A stretch of DNA of 64,000 nt from Lachnospiraceae bacterium YSD2013 (GCA_900100895.1 FMTX01000016.1:30462-94461), one strand, 5' to 3'. Positions 53,447 through 63,119 are shown, counted from the first letter of the stretch. Numbers and translations are program-made. The notes: a model not told the origin generated them from the sequence alone.

Positions 53447-55897
53447 TTAAACATTGAAGAAATCGAGGTCTCCGTTTAGTTCTGTTGAAAGTCTCTTTAA
53501 TTCCTGAGCGGTCTTTGCAAGCTGAACCGTTGATTCGTTGAGGTCGTGCATCGCTTCGCTGGTGGTCTCGGCCGATGCCGCGTTCTCTTCCGAAATTGCG
53601 GAAAGGTTGGTCATAAGGTCAACAAGCTGTTCGCCTGCACTGCCCGATGCCTCCGCCTGCTTAAGCACTCCGCGAACTGCATCTTCTGTAAATCTGATAC
53701 CGTTGCTGACTCCATCGAACTTCTCTCTGGTCTCGTCTACCTTAACCTTCTGGTCCTCAATCATGGCGGTTACTTCGTTGATGGTCTCAACCGTCTGCTT
53801 GGACTCTTCGGAAAGGTTCGTAATGATTCCCGCAATGATGTTGGTAGACTCATTGGTCTGCTCTGCAAGCTTGGATATCTCGCCTGCAACTACCGCGAAT
53901 CCCTTACCCATCTCGCCGGCTCTTGCCGCCTCAATTGACGCATTCAGCGAAAGAAGGTTGGTCTGCTCTGCGATGGAAGATATCAGCTCTACGGCTTCCG
54001 AAATCTTCTTAACCGATTCGTCGGTCTTGCGAACCTGATTCGCGATGCCCGAGAATGCGGCCGTCGTCTTGTCGCTTGATGCTGTAAGCGAAGTCATGAT
54101 GCCTGTCGCTTCGCTTTCTTTTTCACTCATCTCCTTGGAAGTGCCGGAAAGAGTGGATACGCTTTCGATAATGTCGTTGATGTTACCGCGCATGTTAAGA
54201 ATCTTGTGCGAGGAGTCTTCTATGTCACGTGCCTGCTCGGCCGCGCCCTTGGTAATCTCGCCGACCGTTGTATTGATTTCGCCGGCTACGTCTCTTGTCT
54301 TGTTGGCGCTTTCTTCAAGAAGTGTGCCGGACTCCGCAAGCACCTTTGTAACATCTTTAAGTTTAACGATGGTGCCTTCGAGATTGTCCATGAATCCGTT
54401 AAGACTTCGCGAGAACTCTGCAAATTCGTCATTACCGCTATCGTCCGCTCTTACAGATACGTTACCTTCAGCAATCTGTCCGAGGGCCTCGTCGAAGGAA
54501 TTTACGCTCTTGGTGATGCTGCGGCTTACAATTACCACGATGATTGCAAGGATAGCTACGGATACTACAAGCACTGCCAGGATAATTGCGGAAACGCTCT
54601 TTTTAACTGCTTCCATGTTGGCTGTTGCCGCGCTCTGAACCTTGGCACAGGTTTCGGATATGCTTGCGTTGATGGTTGCGTTATCTGCCTTAATTTCAAG
54701 GGTCTTTAAGTCTTCTTCTTTTAACTTGTCAAAGAGGGCTTTCTTGGTCTGAAGCTTGGCAAGTGAATCTTCGGCCAAAGAAGGATCTGTGGTGTACTTG
54801 GGTATGTTGGCTTCAAGTTCGGCAAATAGAGCTTCTATTTCAGCGATGTTGGAGGTGACGTCTTTACCTTCGACTACGAGCTTGCTGTATTCTTTGACCA
54901 TGCTGTCAAGGTTGGTAAGCGACGATGCAAAGCCGTATACGCCCGAAATGGAACCACCGTACTTGTACTCGTAAGTTACGCCGTCTGTGGGCTCGAAATA
55001 TAACTCATAATAGAGCTGGGGATACTGCTCAAGGTCGTAATCCTCAATCGGTATGCCTACTGCCGTCTCTTCCCAGCCCTGATTGGCTGCGTTGAACTTA
55101 CCTGTAACCTTAATTGCAGGGGCGCCGTTAAACTCGGTTACCTCGGCTGTCGCGAGGCCGTCACCGGATAGCTGAAGCGCCGATACCTGTGAAAGGTCGA
55201 TATGGCACTTGTCGTCGCCGTTTACAAGGGTAACGTTGGTTATGTAGTAATTCTTATCGTAAGTAAGAGTTCCGCCCACACGGAAGCCCATGTTGTTTCT
55301 TTTGCCTACTGCGGGAAGCTCGCGCTCGTAGATTACCTTAACGTATTCCGCGCCGTCTATTTCAAGTTTCTCGCCGACCCACATTGCGGTGTCGATCCAC
55401 TTTATTTCTACCCAGTCGTTGTTGTTGACAAGGACTTTAAAGCTGTCGTTTAAGTCTGCGCTGGCGTCGATAAACTGCTTGTAAACGCCCGAGCCCGCAT
55501 CATAGCCGCGGCTGTTGTGAATATTCAATATCTCTGCGTAGTTGGCGCTGCCTTGGTTGATGTTCTCAATTATTGAGTTGATGGAAGCGCTGTAGGACGC
55601 GTCGGCAATAGACTTAAGCTTATTGGCATTAGTGTTCATGCTGCTTAAGTTGTCTATGGTCGTGTCGATATAGCTTTTTTCTACGTAATACTGGTACAGA
55701 GCGTCGTTGGCAAGGTTCTCCGCCTGCTTAACGCTGATTTCGTCTACCAGTGCTACGATTTCGCTGTTCTTGGAATTTCTGGAAATTGAAGTGATTCCTA
55801 CGACTCCTATGATAAGAGCGGCGATTACGCCGAGGACTCCGGTAAGTATGAACTTACCTCTTACAGAACCGAAAAATGAGCTTTTTTTATTATTCAT
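53447..55897 (-). CDS. Methyl-accepting chemotaxis protein with a beta-rich insert in its sensor
   Basis: An 816-residue chemoreceptor: TM1 (~14-36), a long extracellular sensor (37-430), TM2 ([21 protein letters not shown]), HAMP, and a signalling domain with hairpin tip [27 protein letters not shown]. The sensor starts and ends as helical bundles (to ~158 and from ~325). Between them ~165 residues are strand-rich and aromatic ([56 protein letters not shown]). The insert resembles a binding beta-sandwich, perhaps carbohydrate-binding, rather than a standard bundle sensor. GAGGGGG before the ATG. Confidence 0.88.
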   Translation of the reverse strand: MNNKKSSFFGSVRGKFILTGVLGVIAALIIGVVGITSISRNSKNSEIVALVDEISVKQAENLANDALYQYYVEKSYIDTTIDNLSSMNTNANKLKSIADASYSASINSIIENINQGSANYAEILNIHNSRGYDAGSGVYKQFIDASADLNDSFKVLVNNNDWVEIKWIDTAMWVGEKLEIDGAEYVKVIYERELPAVGKRNNMGFRVGGTLTYDKNYYITNVTLVNGDDKCHIDLSQVSALQLSGDGLATAEVTEFNGAPAIKVTGKFNAANQGWEETAVGIPIEDYDLEQYPQLYYELYFEPTDGVTYEYKYGGSISGVYGFASSLTNLDSMVKEYSKLVVEGKDVTSNIAEIEALFAELEANIPKYTTDPSLAEDSLAKLQTKKALFDKLKEEDLKTLEIKADNATINASISETCAKVQSAATANMEAVKKSVSAIILAVLVVSVAILAIIVVIVSRSITKSVNSFDEALGQIAEGNVSVRADDSGNDEFAEFSRSLNGFMDNLEGTIVKLKDVTKVLAESGTLLEESANKTRDVAGEINTTVGEITKGAAEQARDIEDSSHKILNMRGNINDIIESVSTLSGTSKEMSEKESEATGIMTSLTASSDKTTAAFSGIANQVRKTDESVKKISEAVELISSIAEQTNLLSLNASIEAARAGEMGKGFAVVAGEISKLAEQTNESTNIIAGIITNLSEESKQTVETINEVTAMIEDQKVKVDETREKFDGVSNGIRFTEDAVRGVLKQAEASGSAGEQLVDLMTNLSAISEENAASAETTSEAMHDLNESTVQLAKTAQELKRLSTELNGDLDFFNV

Positions 55898-56044
55898 TAT
55901 TTTCCCCCTCTGATTGGCCGGTCTATTAGATTAACGTGCTCGAACCAAAATTAGGATAACATTTGGCAATTAAAATATTGATAACAATTAAACTGTGCGT
56001 ATGGATACCGCTGTCACCGCGCTGCCAAAGAAAGCCACACAAAC

Positions 56045-56078
56045 AAAAAGACCCGCGCACCGCTCAGTGCACAGGTCT
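56045..56078 (-). terminator. Terminator after the L,D-transpeptidase
   Basis: AGACC-GTGCAC / GTGC-GGTCT stem followed by TTTTTGTTT on the minus strand, 11 bp after the stop. Confidence 0.85.
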
Positions 56079-56088
56079 GACTATTCTC

Positions 56089-57531
56089 TTATTCCCAGAC
56101 GATAATGGGTACATCGTCTTCCATGTTGTTATAAACGGTCTCGGCTGTTGCAAGTCTTAAGTTAACGCAGCCGTGAGAGCCGTTACCGTAGCGGTTGTCG
56201 CCGCCGAATTCTTCCTCGGTACGCCAGGTAGCATCGTGAAGTCCGATACCGCCGTCAAAAGGCATCCAGAAGTATACGAAATCTTCCCATGTGGGGCCTT
56301 TTAATACTCTGTTGGTGGTCTTGTATGTGAGTCTGAAAGTACCTACATTGGTGTGGCACTCGGGGTCGCCTACCATACCGGTGGTGCAGTCGTCGGAAAC
56401 AATCAGCTGACCGTCCTTGTACATCCAGATGCGCTGGTCTCTTAAGCTAACCTCTACGTAGGTGTTGGATATCTCATCGTCAGCGGGTCTCTGTCCCTGA
56501 ACCTTGTAAGCCGCTTCGGTCTTAACAGTGGACTTGTCGGAAGCAAGTGCTTTCTTAATCTTGCCTGCTGTTCCCGCATCATCGATAAGCCATCCGTAGT
56601 TGCCTCCGGGAATCATAATCGATTCGCCCGTCGAAGTGGTGAAAGGTCTGCTGTCACCGTATGTATTGAAACGTCCGCAGACTTTCTTAACATATGCCTG
56701 CATTGCGTCGTCCGAAAGACCGTCCTCCGCGTCAACATCAATAAAGGTTCTGATGTCTTCATTGTCTATCGTGATGCCCATGCCGCAGAGCGAAAGCTCA
56801 ACGGTCTTGTTAAGGTAGTTCTCGATGGTTGCTTTCTTCTGCAAGAAAGCTTCGTCATCGGCGGTTACCTCAGGCAGAATGTAGTCTTCTCTCACAAAAG
56901 AAAGTGTGTCGGCGCCCTCAAGTATGGCCGCGGAAAGCTTGTCCTTAAATACGTCTTCTTTGAAGATGTTGCCGTATACTTCCTCAACGATATCTACCTT
57001 GCCGGACTTGATGTCGTATGTAAGCGCCGCGTCGCTTGAAGGAACCTCGAGTGTCTCATCGACAACGGAAATACCTGTAAGGTCGGCCTTGGCAAGGTCG
57101 ATGTCCTTGGTGATGTCGTAGCTTAATGCGTTAACGTAGGTCTTGTCCGCAAATTGTTCCTCAGTCATGTTGCGGGTATCAAAAGAAGCGTTTATGAAAG
57201 CTTTAAGGTTGGAAAAATCAATGTTTAAGTTCTTGTAGGGTAATGTGTCCACGGTATCGTTCCATGGATTGGTAATGGTGAGGGTCTTGCTCTCGAACTC
57301 ATCCGTAAGCTTCTGCAAAGCTCCGGCGCTGTCAAGACCGGCTACATCAATACCGTTAATGGTGGTGCCTTCGTAAAATCCTGTATTCGATTCAAGGAAA
57401 TCTTCATATGCCACGTCAAGATTATGACGGGATATGCTCTCCGTAATCCGCTTAATTGCCCCGGGTGCCATGCAGATAAGGCATATAACCGCCGCGCCCG
57501 CAAGGGTAATAATTATGTGTTTCTTATTCAT
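56089..57531 (-). CDS. L,D-transpeptidase with peptidoglycan-binding-like domains
   Basis: A 480-residue membrane-anchored enzyme: one N-terminal helix (IIITLAGAAVICLICMAPGAI), two repeated binding-type regions (~40-330; GTTINGIDVAGLDSAGALQ is a PG_binding_4 marker) and a C-terminal YkuD domain. The catalytic site reads GGIGLHDATW and NGSHGCVNLR (Cys nucleophile). It forms meso-DAP cross-links in the outer wall. An in-frame ATG at 57555 is weaker than ATG 57531, which has GGAG nine bases upstream. Single gene with a terminator. Confidence 0.93.
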   Translation of the reverse strand: MNKKHIIITLAGAAVICLICMAPGAIKRITESISRHNLDVAYEDFLESNTGFYEGTTINGIDVAGLDSAGALQKLTDEFESKTLTITNPWNDTVDTLPYKNLNIDFSNLKAFINASFDTRNMTEEQFADKTYVNALSYDITKDIDLAKADLTGISVVDETLEVPSSDAALTYDIKSGKVDIVEEVYGNIFKEDVFKDKLSAAILEGADTLSFVREDYILPEVTADDEAFLQKKATIENYLNKTVELSLCGMGITIDNEDIRTFIDVDAEDGLSDDAMQAYVKKVCGRFNTYGDSRPFTTSTGESIMIPGGNYGWLIDDAGTAGKIKKALASDKSTVKTEAAYKVQGQRPADDEISNTYVEVSLRDQRIWMYKDGQLIVSDDCTTGMVGDPECHTNVGTFRLTYKTTNRVLKGPTWEDFVYFWMPFDGGIGLHDATWRTEEEFGGDNRYGNGSHGCVNLRLATAETVYNNMEDDVPIIVWE

Positions 57532-57642
57532 GAATAAATCTCCGATTGCACACAATACGTGCCATCAACGAGTGTAGCAAAAATATGGCAAAAGTCAATG
57601 TAATTAAGCCAAAAATAAGACTTTCTTTCGTTTTGATTTCTG

Positions 57643-58869
57643 TTACTTTTGAATAACGGCCGCGAGGCTGCCTCTTGCTCCGTTTGAGTATCTGTGGGAA
57701 TAGTAAAGCTCCGGGTGACACATTGTGCAGCCGCCCGTAAGCTCTATGTTGTCGGGCTTAAGACCTAACTGAATCAGGCGTTCACGTACCACGCCGCGAA
57801 GGTTAAGCATGTACTTGCCGTTTTCTTTGGCAGTGATGTATGCGGTGGCAGGGTTATTAAGAAGCTTCTGTACCGCCTCTATGACCTCGGAACCCACCTC
57901 AAAGCAGCATGCGTCAATTGCGGGGCCGATGGCGGCGTGAATGTCCGCGGGGTCGGAATTGAGCTCTTTAAAACGTGCTATGGCGTTGCCCTCTATGTCA
58001 GCGACGGTGCTGCGCCATCCGCAGTGAATAGCGCCTACCACTCCCGCCTTCTCATCCTGCAAAAGAAGGGGCACGCAATCCGCCGTAAATATTGCAAGGG
58101 GAAGGTTCGGCTCATTGGTCACGTAGCCGTCAGCCTCTATGAGCTCGCCGGGGCCGTACGCGGGGCGTGCGTCGGCGTGTGTGGCAATGTGTACGTTGTT
58201 GCCGTGTACCTGGGCACCACAGACGAATTCGCGGGCTGTAATGCCGGCTGTTTCGAGGAAGCGACGCCAATTTTCTTTGACCCTGTTGATGTCGTCACCG
58301 CGGTTCATACCTAAGTTCAGGGTTGCGTATACATCGTCGCTTACGCCGCCTACTCTGGTGGAAAAGCCGTGGGGCGTCGTGAGCTTGGTCGAAGTGTGAA
58401 TCTTCACAGGTTCCGTGTCGTCCTTAAACTCTGTAAGGACGTCGTTCGCATAGCGGACGGTCATGTTTAAGTTGCGAGCGCCTTTAAGCAGGGGCTCGAT
58501 GAAGAAGTGGTCGCCTTCCCATGTAGGAAGATCAAGTACCTTGTCGGCATCCACCCAGAGAAGCTCGCCCTCGGGGCAATCCTTGATAAGCTCGCCCGTA
58601 AAGTCTGTGCCTTTAAACAGGTACATGTCCTGGTCTCCGCCGGCATTATCGTAGAACTTGATTACGCCCGCGAGATAGTACTCCGTAAGCGTAAGACCTG
58701 TCTCCTCGTACACTTCTCTTACAAGGCACTCCTCGGCGGTCTCACCGGGTTCGAACTTGCCACCTACTCCGATCCATTTGTCGTGGTTTATATCGTTTTT
58801 CTTTTTCACTCGGTGCAAAAGAAGGTATTTACCGTTTTTCTCTATATAACAAAGGGTTGTGCTAAGCAT
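57643..58869 (-). CDS. Nudix hydrolase fused to a LACC1/YfiH (PgeF-like) domain
   Basis: 408 residues in two domains. Residues ~5-150 are a MutT-type Nudix hydrolase with an intact box, GGKFEPGETAEEC then REVYEETGL, likely an NTP or 8-oxo-dGTP pyrophosphatase. Residues ~160-408 are a YfiH/LACC1 domain with AQVHGNNVH, TADCVPLLL and IHCGWRS, the Cys/His zinc site of enzymes with purine nucleoside phosphorylase, adenosine deaminase or peptidoglycan-editing activity. A TTG at 58905 is in frame, but ATG 58869 has GGAG seven bases upstream and lies after a TATAAT. The two halves may act in sequence on damaged purine nucleotides. Confidence 0.9.
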   Translation of the reverse strand: MLSTTLCYIEKNGKYLLLHRVKKKNDINHDKWIGVGGKFEPGETAEECLVREVYEETGLTLTEYYLAGVIKFYDNAGGDQDMYLFKGTDFTGELIKDCPEGELLWVDADKVLDLPTWEGDHFFIEPLLKGARNLNMTVRYANDVLTEFKDDTEPVKIHTSTKLTTPHGFSTRVGGVSDDVYATLNLGMNRGDDINRVKENWRRFLETAGITAREFVCGAQVHGNNVHIATHADARPAYGPGELIEADGYVTNEPNLPLAIFTADCVPLLLQDEKAGVVGAIHCGWRSTVADIEGNAIARFKELNSDPADIHAAIGPAIDACCFEVGSEVIEAVQKLLNNPATAYITAKENGKYMLNLRGVVRERLIQLGLKPDNIELTGGCTMCHPELYYSHRYSNGARGSLAAVIQK

Positions 58870-58941
58870 CTGCGTCTCCGAATGTAATAATTTCTTTAAT
58901 TCCAAGCAGACAGCATTATATCAAGAAACGTAAACAAATGC

Positions 58942-58968
58942 AAAAATCCCGGGGCTCTTCGCCCCGGG
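58942..58968 (-). terminator. Terminator after the sugar-binding GGDEF gene
   Basis: CCCGGGGC-tctt-GCCCCGGG stem followed by ATTTTTG on the minus strand. Confidence 0.85.
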
Positions 58969-58985
58969 AAAATATTGCTGTGTCC

Positions 58986-60833
58986 TTATTTTCTCGCGTT
59001 TTTCTTACCTGACTTTTCTACATACATTTTCTCGTCAGCTTTATTAATACAGGCAACGATTCCTTCCATAGGATCGAATTTTTCATACCCTATGCTGGCC
59101 GAGAGTTCATACTCTTTATTTCTGACAGTATTGAATTTCGTAATCTTGCCTCTTATGTATTTGCAAATTTTCTTCGTATCATCTTCATTGCCCAGAACAA
59201 TTATCAGAAACTCATCACCGCCGGTTCGTGCGGCTCCGACCCTATCGTTCTGAACGCTCTTTAGATACTTACTCAGTTCCTTGATAGCCACATCGCCTTC
59301 CGCATGACCGAAATTGTCGTTAATATACTTAAGGCCGTCCATGTCTACGCTTACGACATGAAGTCCATGCTCATCAATCTTGTCGAGAGCCTTCTGAATG
59401 TAGAGATCCAATCCTCTCCTGTTCATAAGGCCGGTAAGGCTGTCCATATTGCTTTCTTCTCGGTACCTTAAGAGCTCTTTGTTCTTTTCGTACATCTTAA
59501 TTTTGTCAAGATAGTTGGACAGTGCGCTGGACCACAGAATGAATCCTTCTTTCAATCTGCTCATGTCTTCAAAAGTAAGTGCCAGGTAGCCCATGCAGTG
59601 ACCTCTGAAATGAAGCGGGAATATCGAAAGAAGTGATATCTTATCCTTATACCTATCCGGAAGGATTTCCACCCTGTCAAAGCGTTCATCGCATTTCACA
59701 TACCCGTCTGCTTTGGAGAATATGGCAACGAGCCGCATCTTTTCGGTGTAATCTCCCAAATTGGCTACGTCCTCATCCTCTCGGTCTTCACACAGGCACA
59801 CGTACATCTCCTTGTGCCCGAAAGTCTTTGAGTACAAAAAAGCCTCGTTCAAAACGTCTTCGACCGTCTCGCAGTTTTCAAGTGCCCCGCTTAGAGCAAG
59901 CTGTGTATGTACGGAGTCCTTAAGATAATTAAGGCCCTCATACGCTCTTTCATTAATCTTCTGCTTGTATTCCGAGTGACATCCGCATGTCCCTTCCATT
60001 ATTGGCAGTGCCGATACGGAAACAGTTCGCGGAACTTTCTTTTTACTCAATATGTCGGTCAGCATTTTGACAGCCTTGCGGGCGAGCTCTTCTACCGGCA
60101 CTTCCGCGGATGCCAGTCGCTTGTCGAGAAGTTGGCCCTCGACTATGTTGTCATAGCCGGAAAGCTTTATATCTTCGGGTATTGCCACGCCACGTTCCGA
60201 AAGCTCTCTGTACAAAGAAAGTGCCATATAGTCATTGGCGCATACTATTGCCTCCGGTTGGTCCTTGTCTTCCGCAAACCACTCAAGACATTGCTTGGCC
60301 TTTGTAGTCCAATAATTGCCATGGTAGATCATGCTTTTTCTTACGGGAAGGCCGTGGCGTTTCATGACGTTCTTATATGCATCGAGACGGATTTTGGCAT
60401 CTGTCATTCCTTGTGTGCCGGACATGTAGAAAATCTTTTTAAGCCCGTGCTTCACAATAAAGTGTTCCACTATTTGTTCCATGGATACGGAATCGTCCAC
60501 CAGGACATTGTAGTACTCTTCTTTTTCCGCACGGATGCAAACTATCGGACAGAAACACTCTTGCTGGATCTTCTCATGAAGTTCCTCATACATTCCGTCA
60601 ACAGTAAGTGTATCCGGTGCTATTATTACTCCGTCATATCTTTCAAGATTGGGGATGGTTATGACATTTATCTCGCCTCGGGTATGAAGATAGTTAGTGG
60701 CATAGACACCATAATTGGTAAAGATATCTATCTTAACTCCATATTCTGCTACAGCTTCTTTGATTCCTTCATACAGTCGTGACTGATAGTCCATGAATAA
60801 TTCGCCGGCAAACAAAGCCAACCGTTTTTGCAT
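58986..60833 (-). CDS. Sugar-binding (Peripla_BP-like) domain fused to GGDEF diguanylate cyclase
   Basis: 615 residues, no signal peptide and no membrane helix, so cytoplasmic. Residues ~5-280 are a LacI-type ligand domain without a DNA-binding head (LALFAGELFMDYQSRLYEGIKEAV; SGYDNIVEGQLLDKRLASAEV). Residues ~300-445 look GAF-like. A GGDEF domain (~450-610) has MDSLTGLMNRRGL, VSVDMDGLKYINDNFGH and an intact RTGGDEF (~536-542). It is expected to make c-di-GMP in response to a sugar. GGAGG precedes the ATG. Divergent from the condensation/cNMP protein, which may receive a nucleotide signal. Confidence 0.88.
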   Translation of the reverse strand: MQKRLALFAGELFMDYQSRLYEGIKEAVAEYGVKIDIFTNYGVYATNYLHTRGEINVITIPNLERYDGVIIAPDTLTVDGMYEELHEKIQQECFCPIVCIRAEKEEYYNVLVDDSVSMEQIVEHFIVKHGLKKIFYMSGTQGMTDAKIRLDAYKNVMKRHGLPVRKSMIYHGNYWTTKAKQCLEWFAEDKDQPEAIVCANDYMALSLYRELSERGVAIPEDIKLSGYDNIVEGQLLDKRLASAEVPVEELARKAVKMLTDILSKKKVPRTVSVSALPIMEGTCGCHSEYKQKINERAYEGLNYLKDSVHTQLALSGALENCETVEDVLNEAFLYSKTFGHKEMYVCLCEDREDEDVANLGDYTEKMRLVAIFSKADGYVKCDERFDRVEILPDRYKDKISLLSIFPLHFRGHCMGYLALTFEDMSRLKEGFILWSSALSNYLDKIKMYEKNKELLRYREESNMDSLTGLMNRRGLDLYIQKALDKIDEHGLHVVSVDMDGLKYINDNFGHAEGDVAIKELSKYLKSVQNDRVGAARTGGDEFLIIVLGNEDDTKKICKYIRGKITKFNTVRNKEYELSASIGYEKFDPMEGIVACINKADEKMYVEKSGKKNARK

Positions 60834-60922
60834 ATAAGCCTCCGCTCGTGCTTCATTCTGTAACTTTTATCATACTTTTGTCACAATAACCGCAAATTAA
60901 TAATAAAAAATCTGTTTATTTC

Positions 60923-60951
60923 TTGACAATAATATAATATTATAATAATAG
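60923..60951 (+). promoter_or_regulatory. Promoter of the condensation/cNMP gene
   Basis: TTGACA (60923-60928) followed by an AT-only stretch with TATAAT- and TAATAAT-type boxes at 12-17 bp; the exact -10 cannot be fixed. Confidence 0.6.
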
Positions 60952-61031
60952 GGTTAGGATAATCTGTTTCGATATGCTTACAGAAATTATAAAAAGTGCT
61001 TAAGCGATTAACCCGGAGGAGGATTACAGAA

Positions 61032-62564
61032 ATGTATCAGGATATTTTCATTTACCGATGCAGTAAGAACACCTCCATAAGTGAACTTGAAGGGCTCTTC
61101 GATAGATTGGGCAACTCTGTCAATGTGCGTGTGCGTGATATTTCTCACGGTGCTTTTGACGAGCGTGCCAATGTCTTCAGTTCGATTATCGCGGCGCTTC
61201 ATAAACGTGATGCTTATCACGATGAAACGCCTCTTTTGACTGTTCTTAAAACTTCTGATGTTGAATATTTCCTTCTTTTGTCCATAAATGCTATGTTACC
61301 TGACGATGAAGTCGAATCGATTCTCGCCAAGGTATTCCGTAGCAACAATTTCGAGACCTTACGACTTCTGGGCGGTTCCCCGCACTCCAAGGAAGAAAGT
61401 GAAAAGTACTGGGCCGGAATCCTCGAGGACGAAGAAGTGCTTCCCGTGGGAATGGTGGCGAATGCCAGATGCACCAAGGATCGTATGGAAGAAGTTCTCA
61501 CCGTCAGCCCTGACATTACAGGCGCGTTAAGGAATCCTGCCAATAGCAATATCAATTTGTCATCACTCTGCGCTACTATTTGGGGCTCCATTGCCTGCAA
61601 ATATTTTGAGTCCGAAAGCCTTTTGATTGAGTCTAAGCACGAAAACGGTAAGCTTTTCAGAATTCCGCTCAGGGTTGATACCACTTCCAAATTTATAGAC
61701 TCGTATGCTTTTACCGAGATGCAGTTCAGAAATGCTCTCGATTACGATAATTTATTCTTTGATGAACTGGAAACAGCTACGTCCTGTGATTTTTCATCTT
61801 CCATGGCTTTCTCCGTGGGATTTTATAATCGCTATCGATACGCTCCTTTTCTTCGTACGCTGCACGCCGGAATTCCTTACAAGTTAAGGCACTTGGAGAG
61901 CTCCGATATGCCTATGCGTATCTATTGTCACTACTCGGATACCATAATGCGTATCAGATATAATTACGATGTGGGAATTGTTAAGAGTGCAGGCATCTTC
62001 TCACTTCACAAAGCGTTTTCTGAGACGCTTGAACGCTTTCTTTCGTCCAGCAGAGATGTTAATGTTAACAAGATTGTGCTACGTCCCGACAAAGAAAGTC
62101 CGTTGCAGCGCAGCACGGATTATATCAGCTCGACATTGGCCAAAAGCGAGATGTTCAAACTGTACAATCCCAAGGATCTTGAGAAGTTCAGCTCAAACTG
62201 CTCTCGAGTATGGAAGTTCTCGGAAGAAACCATTCTTGAGGATGGAAAGCTCGCAGATGCGTTATACATGCTTACTTCGGGTAAGATTGTGGTTGAAACT
62301 GTGGGCAAGGACAGAAATGTTAAGATTATTCACGTTTTAAGACCCGGCAACATATTCGGTATAGAGTGTCTGCTTAACGATCCTACCGTAGACTTTACTT
62401 ACAGAGCTGTTACAGAAATGGTAGAACTTATAAAGATTCCCAAGAATCTGCTTAAAGATGAGTTGACGCTTCATCCTAAATTAAACACCATCATAATGAA
62501 TATTCAGAGCAATCAGCTTAACAAGCTTGCTAAGCTTCTGGCTACCAAAGATGTAAATTCATAG
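61032..62564 (+). CDS. Degenerate NRPS condensation-like domain fused to a cyclic nucleotide-binding domain
   Basis: 510 residues. The first ~370 match the layout of an NRPS condensation domain: TPLLTVLKTSDVEYFLLLSIN, where the HHxxxDG motif should follow but reads INAMLPDDE; KYWAGILEDEEVLP; SSLCATIWGSIACKYFE with FRIPLRVDT; and a closing PMRIYCHYSDTIMRIRYNYD. Both catalytic histidines are absent. The C-terminal ~120 residues are a cyclic nucleotide-binding barrel (LYMLTSGKIVVETVG, VLRPGNIFGIECLL, then YRAVTEM). No HTH follows. It may be a non-catalytic acyl- or peptidyl-binding sensor. ATG 61032 is chosen because GGAGGAGG precedes it; an earlier ATG at 60996 lacks one. Confidence 0.7.
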   Translation: MYQDIFIYRCSKNTSISELEGLFDRLGNSVNVRVRDISHGAFDERANVFSSIIAALHKRDAYHDETPLLTVLKTSDVEYFLLLSINAMLPDDEVESILAKVFRSNNFETLRLLGGSPHSKEESEKYWAGILEDEEVLPVGMVANARCTKDRMEEVLTVSPDITGALRNPANSNINLSSLCATIWGSIACKYFESESLLIESKHENGKLFRIPLRVDTTSKFIDSYAFTEMQFRNALDYDNLFFDELETATSCDFSSSMAFSVGFYNRYRYAPFLRTLHAGIPYKLRHLESSDMPMRIYCHYSDTIMRIRYNYDVGIVKSAGIFSLHKAFSETLERFLSSSRDVNVNKIVLRPDKESPLQRSTDYISSTLAKSEMFKLYNPKDLEKFSSNCSRVWKFSEETILEDGKLADALYMLTSGKIVVETVGKDRNVKIIHVLRPGNIFGIECLLNDPTVDFTYRAVTEMVELIKIPKNLLKDELTLHPKLNTIIMNIQSNQLNKLAKLLATKDVNS

Positions 62565-62568
62565 AAAT

Positions 62569-62597
62569 AAAAAAGACAGTCGATTGACTGTCTTTTT
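62569..62597. terminator. Bidirectional terminator
   Basis: AAAAAGACAGTC-gat-TGACTGTCTTTTT between the converging cNMP-domain gene and tRNA-Leu(TAA). Confidence 0.93.
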
Positions 62598-62600
62598 AAA

Positions 62601-62684
62601 TGCACGTGGCCGGACTTGAACCGGCACGGTGTTGCCACCGAGGGATTTTAAGTCCCTTGCGTCTGCCTATTCCGCCACACGTGC
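62601..62684 (-). tRNA. tRNA-Leu (anticodon TAA)
   Basis: 84-nt cloverleaf with a long variable arm; acceptor GCACGTG/CACGTGC; anticodon loop CTTAAAA (TAA). Last of the cluster before the terminator. Confidence 0.95.
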
Positions 62685-62689
62685 ACAAG

Positions 62690-62762
62690 TGGGGCCTATA
62701 GGGCTCGAACCTATGACCCTCTGCTTGTAAGGCAGATGCTCTCCCAGCTGAGCTAAGACCCC
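62690..62762 (-). tRNA. tRNA-Val (anticodon TAC)
   Basis: 73-nt cloverleaf; acceptor GGGGTCT/AGGCCCC; anticodon loop CTTACAA (TAC). Confidence 0.95.
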
Positions 62763-62763
62763 A

Positions 62764-62870
62764 TTAGGAATCACAAGTCGGTAGTTGCGACTTGTGATAA
62801 AAAGCTGAAGCTTTAATCAGCTTTTTACGCGGAGCGTTCCGCTGTCATTGAGGTTCTGTCGAAATGACAG
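62764..62870 (-). repeat. Structured interspersed repeat, copy A8 (reverse)
   Basis: TTAGGAAT, CACAAGTC/GACTTGTG, TAAAAAGCTGA/TCAGCTTTTTA with loop agctttaa, GCGGA-gcgt-TCCGC, CTGTCATT/AATGACAG. Starts two bases from tRNA-Val. Confidence 0.85.
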
Positions 62871-62933
62871 TAGTTCAATCTTGCGTGTACTCTACCGCGA
62901 TCATGAGTTGGTATTAAATTTGTGTAGCAAAAA

Positions 62934-63007
62934 CGACCCCGGCGGGACTCGAACCCGCGACCTCCGCCGTGACAGGGCGGCGCTCTAACCAACTGAGCCA
63001 CGAGGCC
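62934..63007 (-). tRNA. tRNA-Asp (anticodon GTC)
   Basis: 74-nt cloverleaf; acceptor GGCCTCG/CGGGGTC; anticodon loop CTGTCAC (GTC). Confidence 0.95.
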
Positions 63008-63015
63008 AGAAAAAA

Positions 63016-63119
63016 ATCATGCTTCTGTTCAAAAGATGATTAGCACTAAAATCATCTTTTAGAAGCTTGACCCGTAGGGGACGAAGTCTTTTTCTCGCTT
63101 TGGTACTCCACAAAGCGAG
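63016..63119 (+). repeat. Structured repeat, subfamily B copy B1
   Basis: ATCATGCTTCT...AGAAGC frame around AAAAGATGAT/ATCATCTTTT, then GACCCGTAGGGGACGAAGTC, then CTCGCTTTG/CAAAGCGAG with loop gtactcca. Same order and loops as family A, but the middle hairpin is different. Confidence 0.75.
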
